From positions 52,167-116,166 of the forward strand of contig LUCM01007409.1 of assembly GCA_008360955.1 (NCBI GenBank): a DNA stretch of 64,000 nucleotides, written 5' to 3'. The notes below the pieces were generated by a model. The model was not told the DNA's origin. It searched no databases and saw nothing but the letters and a program-made list of their open reading frames with translations. A program made the position numbers and the translations under genes. Position 1 is the first letter of the stretch, and every line of letters starts with the position of its first letter. Source of the DNA: Fasciolopsis buskii. Taxonomy: Eukaryota; Platyhelminthes; Trematoda; Plagiorchiida; Fasciolidae. Positions 35,411 through 45,985 of this stretch are shown in pieces.

Positions 35411-36081
35411 TTTCTGAGTGATGGTACCGCGTGATGAACAAAAGTGGTTTAACTCAACATCCATGTCGGGTATCGGCCACGTAATACAGCAATTAACAAC
35501 TCCTATATACCCAAACGTTGATTACTGATTTCCCAGATTAGATTCGTATCATTGCTCAGATGTGGTCCTGATCTAAGGCCAATCTACAACACGGGATATT
35601 CCGGTCTACTGGTAATACTGAGATGCGAGGCAAATTCATCGATTCCAATGGGATTCTCATTCGTAATAATCGAGCCAATTTGATTAATTTGGTACTCCGA
35701 AGCTTTGTAGCGGTTAACTACACCACATTTCATAGTATTTCGATTAGAGCACAACGTTTTCGAGCCAAATTAAATATTCTGTTTGAAAGTGGATCGTCTT
35801 ATCATCGGATAACTTATTCGGGTTCCTGGACCAAGTAAAAAGTTATAAACTTCGAAACTTTTGTCGGAGGTTGTAAGTCATAGACAACAGACTGGCTAGG
35901 AAAAATTACTAACGTAGTAACAACGAATATAGCAACATCCGAATTACCCACGTCCTGGTACTAAAAGATTTCAACTTTCTACTTAATGGATTGCTAAGAA
36001 GTTACAAATAGGCCATAACATTGAATTCCTTTGTCCGTTTGATTCTACGGCGTTTTCAACCGTCTATGACGAAGTAAACAC

Positions 36082-36232
36082 GTTTCGGTTAACAAATCTG
36101 GATCGAACGAAATTCGGAGTACATCGGAAAGTCGATGCGATATGGGATCAGTTTATGCATGTAAATTTTTATAAGTCGGTAAAATAGCGTTGTCAGTAGG
36201 CTGTAACTGGCTGATGTTTCGGCTACCTTGGT
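36082..36232 (+). repeat. GTTTCGG repeat family, copy A
   Basis: The sequence contains GGTTAACAAATCT, GAACGAAATTCGGAGT, a TTTATGCA block, then TAGCGTTGTCAGTAGG and GATGTTTCGGCTACCTTGG (36213-36231). The same blocks in the same order occur at 45699-45836. It is an unrecognised dispersed repeat inside a DYNC2H1 intron, ending about 50 bp from the exon at 36280. Confidence 0.7.
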
Positions 36233-36279
36233 TTAAATTAACCTGATGCCATAAAACACTCATTATTTAAGAGACTCAC

Positions 36280-36505
36280 TCAAACAACGAGTTGCGAAAT
36301 GATCTAGCGCCTTGTGAAGTCGATCCGGTCTCAGGGCCTGTACAGCCAACACGTTCAAATGGAACGGGGTTAGTAGACCTTGCTTCTGTGCTTGTTGAAG
36401 AGCTGAAGGAGCTGCAGACAGTTCCACCTCATTCTGATTCATCCAGCTACTCCAAATCCGTTCATCGTCCAAACGCAGAGTAGCATGCAGGTGTGGCAAT
36501 GCGGC
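36280..36505 (-). CDS. DYNC2H1: DYNC2H1 exon, AAA6 entry (visible residues 703-777)
   Basis: It lies between CCTATTAG (acceptor, 36506-36513) and TTGA/GTGAGT (donor at 36279). It reads AALPHLHATLRLDDERIWSS, then SALQQAQKQGLL, then LNVLAVQALRPDRLHKAL, DHFATRCL. The family has L-P-S-L-x-x-T-L, then a short linker, then L-V-V-Q-A-L-R-P-D-R-L, in that order. It ends in phase 1, and its last base joins the AT that starts the next exon. Confidence 0.94.
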
Positions 36506-36976
36506 CTAATAGGAAATATGAAACCAACATGTTAAATTGTTTCAGCTCATTCACCCTTTAAAACCATACTAAAGCGCACAGTTTATTGCGGAAGAATACA
36601 GTTCAGCTAAAGCTGGACAACCCTTACGACGAATAAACGTGCTCTGGCTTTGGTACTCGAATAATACTGAAAGAAAAATCGAAAGATCTCAGGAAAGAAT
36701 TATACAAATGCTGGAATATTTTGAATGGCAGAACGTCACAGGCTGCAAAATTTAGGGATATCGCCTGCGGTTCCTCTCTTTTGCAATGAGGAGTCCCGTG
36801 GACTCCAGCCCGCAATCTAGCTCAGTCCATTCTGCACAGTCTACCAGTTACGGTTTTCATACCGTACTACCAGGTCACAGACTGGCCACCAGGACCCACC
36901 TTTCAGTTATAATCCGGCTCAGAATAGAATAGAACAAAGAAGGGAAGGACAAGTGATACGAATTAAAGTTATACAC

Positions 36977-36992
36977 ATATATATATATATAT
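36977..36992. repeat. (AT)8 microsatellite
   Basis: Eight AT units just before the CR1-like reverse transcriptase fragment. Confidence 0.9.
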
Positions 36993-37069
36993 TTCTGGGG
37001 ATATCGACAGCATTAATCAAGCCTTCATTCACTTTCTACCTATACCTCAGTCATATTTATTCAGGGAGA

Positions 37070-38455
37070 TGATATGACGGTTACACGTTTTTCTAGGGAA
37101 GAGGTGTTCGACCTTCTGCGCATCATTAAAATTACCACAGGAGTTGGTTCTAACAGTCTGCCCTCAGCATGGTGTTGTGTCCCTGACGGATGCATTTACT
37201 TATCTGATTAACACGTCATCAAGCTTCTTTTCTATCCCTGACTGCTAGAGACCCGTCAATATTACTCCCATCCTAAAATCCAGCAACTCGACTGCTTTAG
37301 CTCAACACTTTCGCCCCAATGCCTTAACACATTCTGGTCTTAAACTGACAATGCGTGCTATGTTTAAGTACCGGAGGTTTTCTATTTATCCTCCTGGTGA
37401 CCTACTTCAGTTTGCCTAGAAATCTGACGGGTTCACTTTGAACGCTGAGAAGCATCGACGAAACTTGTACATTGCGCCATCCTAGATTTCTTGTCTGAAT
37501 TTGATCCAGTCCCACGGTTTCGTCTACTTCACAAACTAGAAACATATGGTTGTCCTAGGTCTTCATTAGTATGGCTGTCTCATTACTTTACTAACCAAAC
37601 CCAACACATACGACTGAGCCGTAAAACCTGGAAACCGTTGGTTAGCGATAAAGCGCACTTTAGGATGCTGTTCTCTCACCGTAACTCTTAACCGCTAACA
37701 TCAGCGACTCATCAACTAGTCCACCCGCCATGTTTTTAGGAATGCTGATATTGCCCTCTCTCAAGCCGTTTCGAGCAACGATGACTTTCAAAGCTTTCCC
37801 GAAAACTTAACTTCTATCTACGATTTATCTGTATAAGTTGGTTTAAATCTCAACATCTCTAAATGTTTCCAATGCGTGTTCTCTCCCTCGGTCAGCCTAC
37901 TCATCTAAACCGTCATTCATCGACTCAAGAGCACTTACTAGAGTTGATTCTGTGAAAAATCTAAGGAGTATTATCGATAAAATTCTGAAGTGGACTTCTC
38001 ACTTTTCCATCGCCGTAAAAAATCTCCGGGGGTCGTCATTCCAAATCAAGAGGCTTCAACACTACAACATGAAACGAGGCACCGTTTACTGTTCTGTATA
38101 CCAATGTTTTCCCAATCCTCACTTACTGTTTGCCAGTTATTTTTGCAGACTTTCTTAGAAAAATATTTTAAAATTCTCGCCGCGTGCCTTTCATATCACT
38201 AAGCGAACTATCCGTTAAACTATTTGAGCTGCACCCATCCGCATGAGAAAAGTGTGCTCATAAAATACTGTCAGATCACATACATCCCCCTTACAACGAA
38301 CTTCAAATTGCGGCTCTCATGTTTCAACAAGATCCGATTTTCGTTCCATATCTATAGGAACTCCAGTCCCATATTTAGCACGCACCTTGACAAAGCGTGA
38401 CCGTGTTTTAGCTGAATTCCTGAGCAACCAGTCATAATTTGCTCTGATTATTCAT
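37070..38455 (+). mobile_element. CR1-like non-LTR retrotransposon, reverse transcriptase half, degenerate
   Basis: Broken plus-strand frames run through the CR1-like reverse transcriptase in order. TRFSREEVFDLLRIIK and VGSNSLPS come first (about 37079-37160), then VNITPILKSSNSTALAQ (about 37256-37305). The DFS-x-EFDPVP-RFRLLHKLETYG block and PRSSLVWLSHYFTNQTQ follow (about 37475-37600), then ADIALSQAVSSNDD, and LKWTSHFSIAVKN, SFQIKRLQHYN near 37985-38070. The usual DFSKAFDTVPH and FADD catalytic motifs are damaged. Many stops and shifts separate the blocks. It lies antisense in the intron between DYNC2H1 exons 41670-41777 and 36280-36505. Confidence 0.8.
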
Positions 38456-38699
38456 CGATGAGATTTTTCACATTTTGACAAGGTGATAAGTATAACTGTT
38501 TCCTACTTTTCATCACGGTCTTTGCATGAAATTAGACATTTTTGTACCCAGACGTTTGTACAATACAGTACCATACTATATATGAATGTATATGCATACC
38601 GCATCGGCTTGAAAATAAGAGTGCACCCAAGGAAAAACTTTAAAAGAACTTTGCAGAAATGAAGAAAAGACGAAATAATAAATAGCGACAAACCAATTG

Positions 38700-40235
38700 T
38701 TATTGGATTATTTTCAAGGAACAGGAGTTGTACAGACAGGTTATACTGAATTTGCGCCACTGATTTCGGTTCTCAGCCATGTCTCTGAGTGTTTCCAACA
38801 AACCGTCTCCTAGGCTCACACCAAGAAATCGGGAAGCATCAATCGAGGCCAAAGCCAGAGTCAACATTTCCACATCCTTACCCCAAACCATAGCCTGAAA
38901 GCTGCGTCGCTTCATCCGTCGTTGCTCAGCCCAACCAAAAAAGCTCGAAATGGTAGATGATTGGCAGGCATATGCAATACGTGTCCAAGCTACCGAAAGC
39001 GATACAGAGCGATTATCTCAGTCAAAGGTCGATTGTCTTCACCCAACACATGACGACGCACCTAGTGATTGCTGATTCAATGTTCCCACCACACTGGAGC
39101 AATGCTTCGGAGACACCGGTGGACGAAAACAGAGAGAGGGTATCCTCAACACGGATAGGCCAAGTCTCAAAACCGCGAAGTAGAACACTATGATCTGTGG
39201 CATTGTACACCCTTCCACTGAGGAAAAGCCGGACGTCATGGCGGTGTCACAAGTGTCGCAGGTTCTCGAAAGCCTCTCCGGATTTCGAAGTTTGTGACGT
39301 GATCTCACCCTCAACACCTTCACCCGATGTGACCAGGCTCTTGTTGTACTTGAACCTATTAACTACCTCTAAGCTATCACCAAGAATGGTGAATGCAGGT
39401 ATAAGCTCCTACCCGTCCTGAAGAAGTACTTTGGATTTTGAAGGTTGAAAGCACATACAACGCGATCTAACGCAGGTTGAATTGCCTGTACATTGTCATA
39501 CAGCAGGACGATATCATCTGCATACTCAAAGTCAGTGCTCTGTTCCCTGGAAGGAGTTCAACTCCATCATCTAAAAGACCAGATAAAGCGTCCTGTGAAA
39601 CATCCACTTTAATGAAGTTGAAAAGAAATGGGATATAGGCAGCCTTGCCTTGTTCCACTGGAGATGACGAAGGGTGGTGGAAGGTGGCCATAAGGCTTAA
39701 CCCGACCTGACGTATGACGGTACAATTCTTTGAAGATTGACAGGTACTTTTCAGGTGCTCCATTCCCCAAAAAACAGTACCATAGTGCAGACCTATCCAC
39801 AAAGTCAAAAGCTGCACGAATGTCCAAGAACACGGTGATCGTTGGCCTTTGGAAGGTGAAACAGTGCTCTAGCACCTGTCGGTGGGTGAAAATTTGATCA
39901 AGGCACCCACGATCAGTGCGAAATCCGGCCTGTTCCTCACGAGTTTATCCTTCATGCATGTCGTACAGCCTGCGGCGAATGACCTACTAATGCAGCTTTG
40001 ACGTTATCGAAATTAAGTTAGTACCCATACGGTTGGTGCGGTCACTAAGCTGGACATTTTTAAGATGGGGGTGACAATCCACCCCCTCCTCACAAGAGGG
40101 CTTTCTCGGAGTGCGAGATCTTTGAGAACAAAACTTGAAGTTCTCTGACTAGTTCCTTAACTCCATCTTTAAACAAACCTGGGGAAAGCCCGTTGGTGCC
40201 CGCCTCGGACTTCCTTGAAGATCTCCGCCACCAAA
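38700..40235 (-). mobile_element. RTE-type retrotransposon fragment (reverse transcriptase to C-terminus), degenerate
   Basis: On the minus strand the order is a thumbless 5' part (KDGVKELVRELQ near 40140-40175), REEQAGFRTDRGCLDQIFTH (about 39885-39945), and VFLDIRAAFDFVDRSALW (about 39785-39840). GTRQGC follows (about 39640), then YADD (39513-39524), FETWPIRVEDT (about 39130-39165), and the C-terminal SRFLGVSLGD, LETLRDMAENRNQW (about 38748-38850). It carries the same frameshift before YADD and the same TAG (38990-38992) as the copy at 1-825, but keeps the roughly 400 bp that copy has lost. It is in the sense orientation of DYNC2H1, inside the intron after exon 41670-41777. Confidence 0.88.
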
Positions 40236-40260
40236 GTACATGGACGGCACAGTGCATACT

Positions 40261-40309
40261 AATTTACATATTATATGTATTATATATATTATACATATAT
40301 GTATATATC
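40261..40309. repeat. AT-rich low-complexity tract
   Basis: Alternating A/T with interspersed TATATG and TACATA units immediately upstream (minus sense) of the RTE fragment. Confidence 0.8.
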
Positions 40310-41164
40310 AATGCTCACTACTTGATTGTCTCCAATCTGTCGGGGCTATTATCTCTTCTATGGTCCTACTTTCGAACTCCTCTTCGGTGTTACGAAGACC
40401 ACACCACTTTCGCTTCGCCTCCGAATTAAAGGGAACAACCGATTCCCACCCTGGCCTCAGACTAGTGGTTTGTGCGTCATTCAGTCGGTTCCAGAGAGAA
40501 TTGTCAGCCTGGCCTGATTTCCGAACGTCGTCATCCAAAAGCCCCACTCGACCGTAATACGTAGAACAAGGGAGATTTCCTATGGATGTATACTACCAAC
40601 TATGACGTCTGATCTGACTGTCTGGCTATCCGAGTGTCTCGCGACCCGCTGGAGAATCAGTGACTGATGAGTCAGCTCATACGCGTTTCGGATGTGTCGA
40701 AACACCCCGGATGCCGAGTACGCTTCTCCACCGAAGATGATGGTGAGCATGCACCCGTACTGCTTGTACAACGCCCGTGGTTGGCTTGGAATTAGGGAAT
40801 TGATTATCAAAGACCAGTCAAGCTGCTGAGAGGAGCTGAGCATTCGCATTTGTCCTCGAAATTTGGCGAACAAACCTCGCTTCGAGAAGCCAGTGTGTAC
40901 GGCTTCCTAATCAAAGACTATTTGAAGCGCACTTTTTCTAGCTCATTTGGAGAAACGTTCATGGCAGATGGCCAACTCGAAACCTAGGAAACCCACCCCT
41001 GGTTCATTCGGCGTTGGATTTGGTCCAGACAGTATTGGAATAACTGGCTTGCGGGGTGATGAATTTGTTAGCTGATATTCGCTTTCGGATGAGAGACTGA
41101 CAATCTCATTCCTTGAGGTGGGGACCATGGGAGAGCTACTACTAGTAAATTTGAAACAATTCAT
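40308..41164 (-). pseudogene. Unrecognised degenerate coding-like region upstream of the RTE fragment
   Basis: One minus-strand frame runs from 41164 to 40580 (195 codons) with only two internal stops, a TGA just after codon 74 and a TAG shortly after it. A shifted frame then runs 40547-40308 (80 codons). The first part is Ser/Pro/Asn-rich and looks disordered (PTSRNEIVSLSSESEYQL). The second includes FAKFRGQMRMLSSSQQLDWS and FGGEAYSASGVFRHIRNAYE. I recognise no family and no RTE endonuclease block. It may be the 5' part of the adjacent RTE copy, another element, or a decayed gene. Confidence 0.4.
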
Positions 41165-41222
41165 CTGACACAGCGTCGATGATAAAAAAAAGAAAAACTA
41201 TGGGAAACCGGTCCGAATAGGC

Positions 41223-41275
41223 TGGGACCTAAGATGGTCGACGCACGACAGTCCACCCCGGGGCTCAAATCCCAC
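41223..41275 (+). repeat. tRNA-like / SINE-like head
   Basis: GGGACCTAAGATGGTCGACGC resembles an A-box region and GGGGCTCAAATCCC a B box, with tRNA-like spacing. The sequence resembles the tRNA part of the SINE copies at 35.0 and 48.4 kb but is divergent and in the opposite orientation. Stems do not pair well enough for a functional tRNA. Confidence 0.45.
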
Positions 41276-41669
41276 TTAAGACACAGTGAGTAAGAGTTGG
41301 AGATGATTCTTAATCAGAATGAAACATCTCTCCGGTCTTTCTTTTTGACGTTGATGATTGTCAATAATCCATTCCAAAGGTGTTAATATGTACTTTTAAA
41401 AAATGTTGTTCATCTAGTCCCGAGGCATCAAAAACAACAGCAAAGAACCGGTTGAGGTCGTATTCACTGAATTCCAAGCTCGTTGCTGTAGTTTGAAAAA
41501 GTCAAGGCATAAAACCAGTTTTTTCCATAACCCGCACTACGAACTGTTGCATTTGTTTTACATTAGCAAAAGGATAGGCGAGGGTCGAACAAAAAAACGA
41601 CTTTTTTCTTGAGTCATCTTGAAGTGGGCAACTGACGCGAAACCTTGGTTGCAACAAAGCATATATTAC

Positions 41670-41777
41670 CTTCAGTCGCATCACGTCTCGAACACGTTCT
41701 GGATCTAACCACTTTGGAGAGGCAGATTCGTCCGTTGTTGGTTCTGTCACACTAAGTCCGATGAAGAAAGCCCATTC
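41670..41777 (-). CDS. DYNC2H1: DYNC2H1 exon (visible residues 667-702)
   Basis: The exon is bounded by TTCACAG (acceptor) and AAG/GTAATA (donor at 41669), phase 0 at both ends. It reads EWAFFIGLSVTEPTTDES, then PKWLDPERVRDVMRLK. The family has E-W-D-x-F-x-G-V, a variable linker, then P-x-W-[IV]-D-x-E-R before the L-P-S-L block of the next exon. It belongs to the AAA5-AAA6 connecting region. The following intron is 5164 bp and carries both an RTE and a CR1-like insertion. Confidence 0.9.
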
Positions 41778-42929
41778 CTGTGAATGAAAATAAAAATTAT
41801 TGCAAGTAAGTTTTACGAAAACGAGAGTTGTATTATTATAACGTGCACCACGACGCACGAGTGTAGCCAACTGCGCGTGCCCCATATCCGCCATGGTCTA
41901 CCATACAACAGGAAAGCGAGAACCGGCAACGGTGACCCTGACGTCGGGAATGGTACAAAATTACACATGATCTCATTGGGTCAGGTGTGGTAACGATCCG
42001 GGTTACCAACTGATACCAAAAGAAGATCAAAAGCCTTCATTAACTGCAAATATTCTTGTTAACCAACGTTCCCGAAATTTCAAAACTTCATGAGCTTAAA
42101 GAGTCACCAATTATTCGAATATAAATTGTTATTCATAAAAACAACCACTGCTTTAATCGACTGCAAATCTTCCTGTGGGATCGAGAGTTGATCCGATTTC
42201 TAACGGATACTTGGAAATTCAGACTTCAAATCGAACCGGACTTATTAAAAGCTGCCAAATTTCGGTAAATTAAGGATTGCTCTGTTTGCAAACAAGAATA
42301 AATTTTGACTAAATATTCAGATAGTCAATAGCTTGTACAGCATTCTCATGTATGACGTAATTTTTTTTCAAGCCGAGCAAAATGTCGAGGATGTCTAACT
42401 TGAGATGAGAAATGAAACGCTCGTGGTCAGTTTTCACAACTGAGACGAACGTCGGTCATCAGCAACCAGAAACACACGAGAGAATTCGGCAGATACCTTG
42501 CTGCAAACTGAATCCAGAATAACATCACCGTCAACTTCTCAAGACAACGTGAACTGGCATGACACTTCCAACCGGTCGTTTTTTTTTCTAGTGGCGTCTT
42601 AGGTGATGCAAATAACCGGATTTTACAAAGAATGGAAAATTTATTTGCTTTCTATACAACCAAAAGTCAACGCTACAAGACGGAGCAGGGTCTGCGCTTT
42701 TCAACTTCCGAGCATATACTCTTTTACTGGTTTACCGTGGCCGCGGCTTTCGGAAGTGAACCCCGCAAGTGGACTTCCAGATTTGCGCAGCCGCTGTTCC
42801 AAGGACGTAGTCTTGCAGGCTACTTTCCAAAGAAACACCGTAAAACATGTCCAAACCCGGTGTACGAAAAGAACAATGTTACGCAGATGGTCCATTGGAA
42901 GCTTTATGATATGGAATTTGTAAACCCAC
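41778..42929. other. DYNC2H1 intron
   Basis: 1152 bp, no further exon. Plus-strand ORFs at 42603-42940 partly overlap the next exon and are read on the opposite strand from it. Confidence 0.75.
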
Positions 42930-43088
42930 CTCATCAGTGATCGCGCCTGGCCGAAGGCATCTGGCCATATGTAGTGTGAACATGAGGCGGTCAGCTTTGA
43001 ATAGGGACTGTAAAACGTGCTCATAGACCAAAGCTTCTAACCGCTTCTGTAGAAATATCATCCGTTCGTTCGCCGGCAAACTGGGATC
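42930..43088 (-). CDS. DYNC2H1: DYNC2H1 exon (visible residues 614-666)
   Basis: It lies between GTATATAG (acceptor, 43089-43096) and GAG/GTGGGT (donor at 42929), 53 codons in phase 0. It reads DPSLPANERMIFLQKRLE, ALVYEHVLQSLFKADRLMFT and LHMARCLRPGAITDE. The R-x-x-x-L-x-x-x-[VL]-x-x-x-[VI]-Y-E-x-[VI]-x-x-x-L-F-K-A-D-x-L-M-F pattern is shared by all dynein heavy chains in the AAA5 to AAA6 segment. Confidence 0.95.
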
Positions 43089-44450
43089 CTATATACGCGC
43101 ATAAAGAAAAATGAGAGAAGCTGTCACTTACCAACAGAACAATGGACCGGAGCCCAGGAAGAATGGGTGCCAGCTTTTGTGTAAGGAAATCTATTATCCG
43201 ATATGTGCATCCCAAACAACAAGGTTACAACACAACAACAGTACGCGTATGTTAGGAAGCCACATCCCAAAGGGTGCACACGCATCGGTAAACATAAAAG
43301 GGACCTAGGGCCCAGGAAATTTGTGATTGGTGTTAACTATGCTGTGTAGATAAGGAAGTTGGCGACTGCAATAAGAAGGTACTAGGAGTCAGCATAAAGG
43401 ATAAGAAGACATTCAGTAGAAATACGGTTCCGCGTTTCCCAACGGGTAGGACTGAGTGAGAGTCAACACTGGGGAGAGTTACCAATATATTGGTTCTAGG
43501 ACCGTTCAAAAAGACTGAGACTCACTAACAATTTTGTAATTCAAAGCTTACTACAGTTATGTGTTTCCGGCAATCTAATATGACAACCGCAGGTTCTAAT
43601 TCACTCATATTGTTGCGAACTGCTGTGAAACTTGGAGCATGATCAAACACCGCTAGATCTACCCGAAGTCATATCAGTAGTTTTACACTCGGTGAAAATG
43701 ACCCATTGAGACTAATGAAAGACCAATGAGATATTACGTTTTATTTTTTGTTAAAATCAGTGGTTCAGACTGTTTTCCTCAAATTTTGGGCCATTTTTAA
43801 CTCAGCATGTCATCTTCCATCACTTCGTTACTTTTTTTCCGTAATTATCATGTGCGAATAAGAACATGTGCCAACGTCATTCAGAAACTTTATCAGACTG
43901 GCAAAGTGAAATTTCTGTTTGATCGACTTGCAGTTGTTTCATGAAAGACTCTTGAAACCCTAACACAATCTGGTTTGCAATGACAACAGAATCTGGCATT
44001 TTGCCATTTAGATATTGACAGATCTAATCATGCCGTAACTGAGGCTGAAAAACGCAATGGGTAGACATGACATGGCCAATTAACCGCAGCACGATTGTCA
44101 TTTCAGCCTAAGCAAGGAGGACATTTACTAAAACCATATAACACAATCCAAGCGACTAGAGCAGATCTTTCACGCGAGAGTGCATCATGATCACTCCATG
44201 ACCGTGCAAATAGCAGTCTAGTGGATGTTACGATCTGTCCAGATAAATTCAATGTCGATCGTATTGCACACAGAGTCGGATGATACAGCTAATGACCTCT
44301 CAAATGGATGCTAAAATAAAGTATGAATATCGACAACTAAAGGTTAATGGCATTTGGTGCTCGATAGAACTTGATATTGACTTGTCAGATATCACATCTT
44401 AAGGTATGATTAGCAGAAGCAAAGACCAGAAAAGCGGAGCGGATACTTAC
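43089..44450. other. DYNC2H1 intron
   Basis: 1362 bp, no recognised element or ORF of interest. Confidence 0.75.
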
Positions 44451-44594
44451 ATGTGGAGCATCTAGGGCACGTTGGAATAGGTGAAGAAAACTTTTCAAAC
44501 TGAACTGATACATCCAGTTGATTTTGACAATATCCATCAGAACAAAGTATACCCGACTGCCCGCTTCGGCTAACGGATAGAACACATTTCGTTC
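44451..44594 (-). CDS. DYNC2H1: DYNC2H1 exon (visible residues 566-613)
   Basis: It is bounded by TCCTCCAG (acceptor, 44595-44602) and CAT/GTAAGT (donor at 44450), phase 0 at both ends. It reads ERNVFYPLAEAGSRVYFVLM, DIVKINWMYQFSLKSFLH, then LFQRALDAPH. The family's Y-x-P-L-A-E-x-[AG]-S-x-x-Y-F, L-x-x-[IV]-N-x-M-Y-x-[FY]-S-L-x-x-F-L and F-x-x-[AS]-L blocks are intact. Confidence 0.95.
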
Positions 44595-45698
44595 CTGGAG
44601 GAGAGTAAAGAATATATCCATTGTGTTAGTCATGAACAGTATTTTGAATATCAAAGAGTTAGCATGACAAGATGCAGTCTCTTCCTGTGGATTTAACAAA
44701 AGAGATAATTATTATAACGAGTTCGGCAGGCCAAGGGCCAATTGATCATTCCTGCCTGATTGAACTAAAAAGGATTTGGATTAGAAACGAGACGACTAAC
44801 TCTAATTGTTAGGGTTGATCATAGAGCATGGTCAATTACAAAACGATTGCGATCACAAAGAAACTGGAGAATCTGAAATATATTAGGAGGAAGTCAGCCA
44901 CTAAACTGATGTAAGTCAGATGGTATCTGATTTTTGCTTTTGTCAGCCAATTTTCTAAATGACTGATTTAGCAAATTTTGTCCTTATTAGATTGGGCGAA
45001 ATCCTGGATTTACTTTACCCAGAAGCATACAACTTGATGTACACCTTTCTCTAATCGCTCTTATTTGATCATACTCTCTTGCTTTCCTTCCTTTCAATCC
45101 TCCCTTCCCGTTTCCCTATTTTTCCGAGCTACCTTTCCTCTGTCAGCTGATCTGCAACTTGCAACCTGCCATTGTTCATTCGACTGTGGTGATCCCTGTG
45201 AATCTTTCACGCTGCTACCAATATCGATCGGCCAAACACTTGCTCGTGACGTTAATTCACTGCTCTCCCCTCTCGCACCTGTGATCCGGAATCTTCCGTC
45301 TTTCATCCTTGACTGGTTTCTCTTGATCCTATATTAACCCGCTTTCCGCTCTTACTTTAAATTGCCTTGGAGCCGCCTCTGCGTCCAACTCTCCGATGTC
45401 GCTATTTACGGAATTCGTAACAGATTTCGGGGTTGTTATTCAGCATTTTCAGAACATCCTATTTGCGCCGAATTAGAATTCAAGTTTTCCCGTTTTTAAA
45501 ACGCTTATGGCGAGCAATCCGACCTTCGGGTGTGAATGACTAGTCTACAGACTGGCAACGGCTTTGCCCTTGTTAATGTATACTTATGGACATTCTAGTG
45601 AAGAACAATATCAAATACTCATCTTAGAATAACTATTCAAAATTTAGAGTTGCTTGTTATGATATTTTTGTTTTTTGGTAAAATAGATTGGTGCTAAT

Positions 45699-45836
45699 GG
45701 TTAAGAAATCTCGACCGAACGAATTTCGGAGTGTATCGAAAAGTTGATGAGCAATGCAATGAATTTATTTATGCAATTGTTCAGTAACATAGTGTTGTTG
45801 GTAGGATGCAAATGGCCGACGTTTCGGCTACCTTGG
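45699..45836 (+). repeat. GTTTCGG repeat family, copy B
   Basis: GGTTAAGAAATCT, GAACGAATTTCGGAGT, TTTATGCA, then ACATAGTGTTGTTGGTAGG and GACGTTTCGGCTACCTTGG (45818-45836) match copy A at 36082-36232 block for block. It forms one side of an inverted pair with 45907-45985. Confidence 0.75.
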
Positions 45837-45906
45837 GTAGTCTTTTGAAGGCGGAGTTTACAATCAAAAAATGTAAAAATGGTTGCAAACCCTGCCTTGA
45901 GAAAGG

Positions 45907-45985
45907 CTAACCAAGGTAGCCGAAACGTCAGCCAATTATACATTTCACCGGAAACACTGTCGCTAACTTTTGAACAATACATATA
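45907..45985 (-). repeat. GTTTCGG repeat family, copy C (inverted)
   Basis: CCAAGGTAGCCGAAACGTC (45911-45929) is an exact 19-base inverted match to 45818-45836. Its further minus-strand extension (ATTGTTCAAAAGTTAGCGAC, then a GTG-TT block) parallels the ATTGTTCAGTAACATAGTG part of copy B. The two arms are separated by about 70 bp. Confidence 0.7.

Larger units (their letters stand above)
28387..36279. other. Largest DYNC2H1 intron (7893 bp)
   Basis: It holds the SINE cluster at 35015-35410 and part of the GTTTCGG repeat (36082-36232). Unrecognised ORFs include 28544-28783 on the minus strand, 31387-31671 and 33701-34174 on the plus strand. I see no other gene. Confidence 0.6.

Noticed and set aside
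38700..38948. Minus-strand ORF taken at first as an extra DYNC2H1 exon between 41670 and 36505
   Set aside because: Its ending (ETLRDMAENRNQW) is the C-terminal signature of RTE elements, and the flanking dynein exons already join in phase without it.
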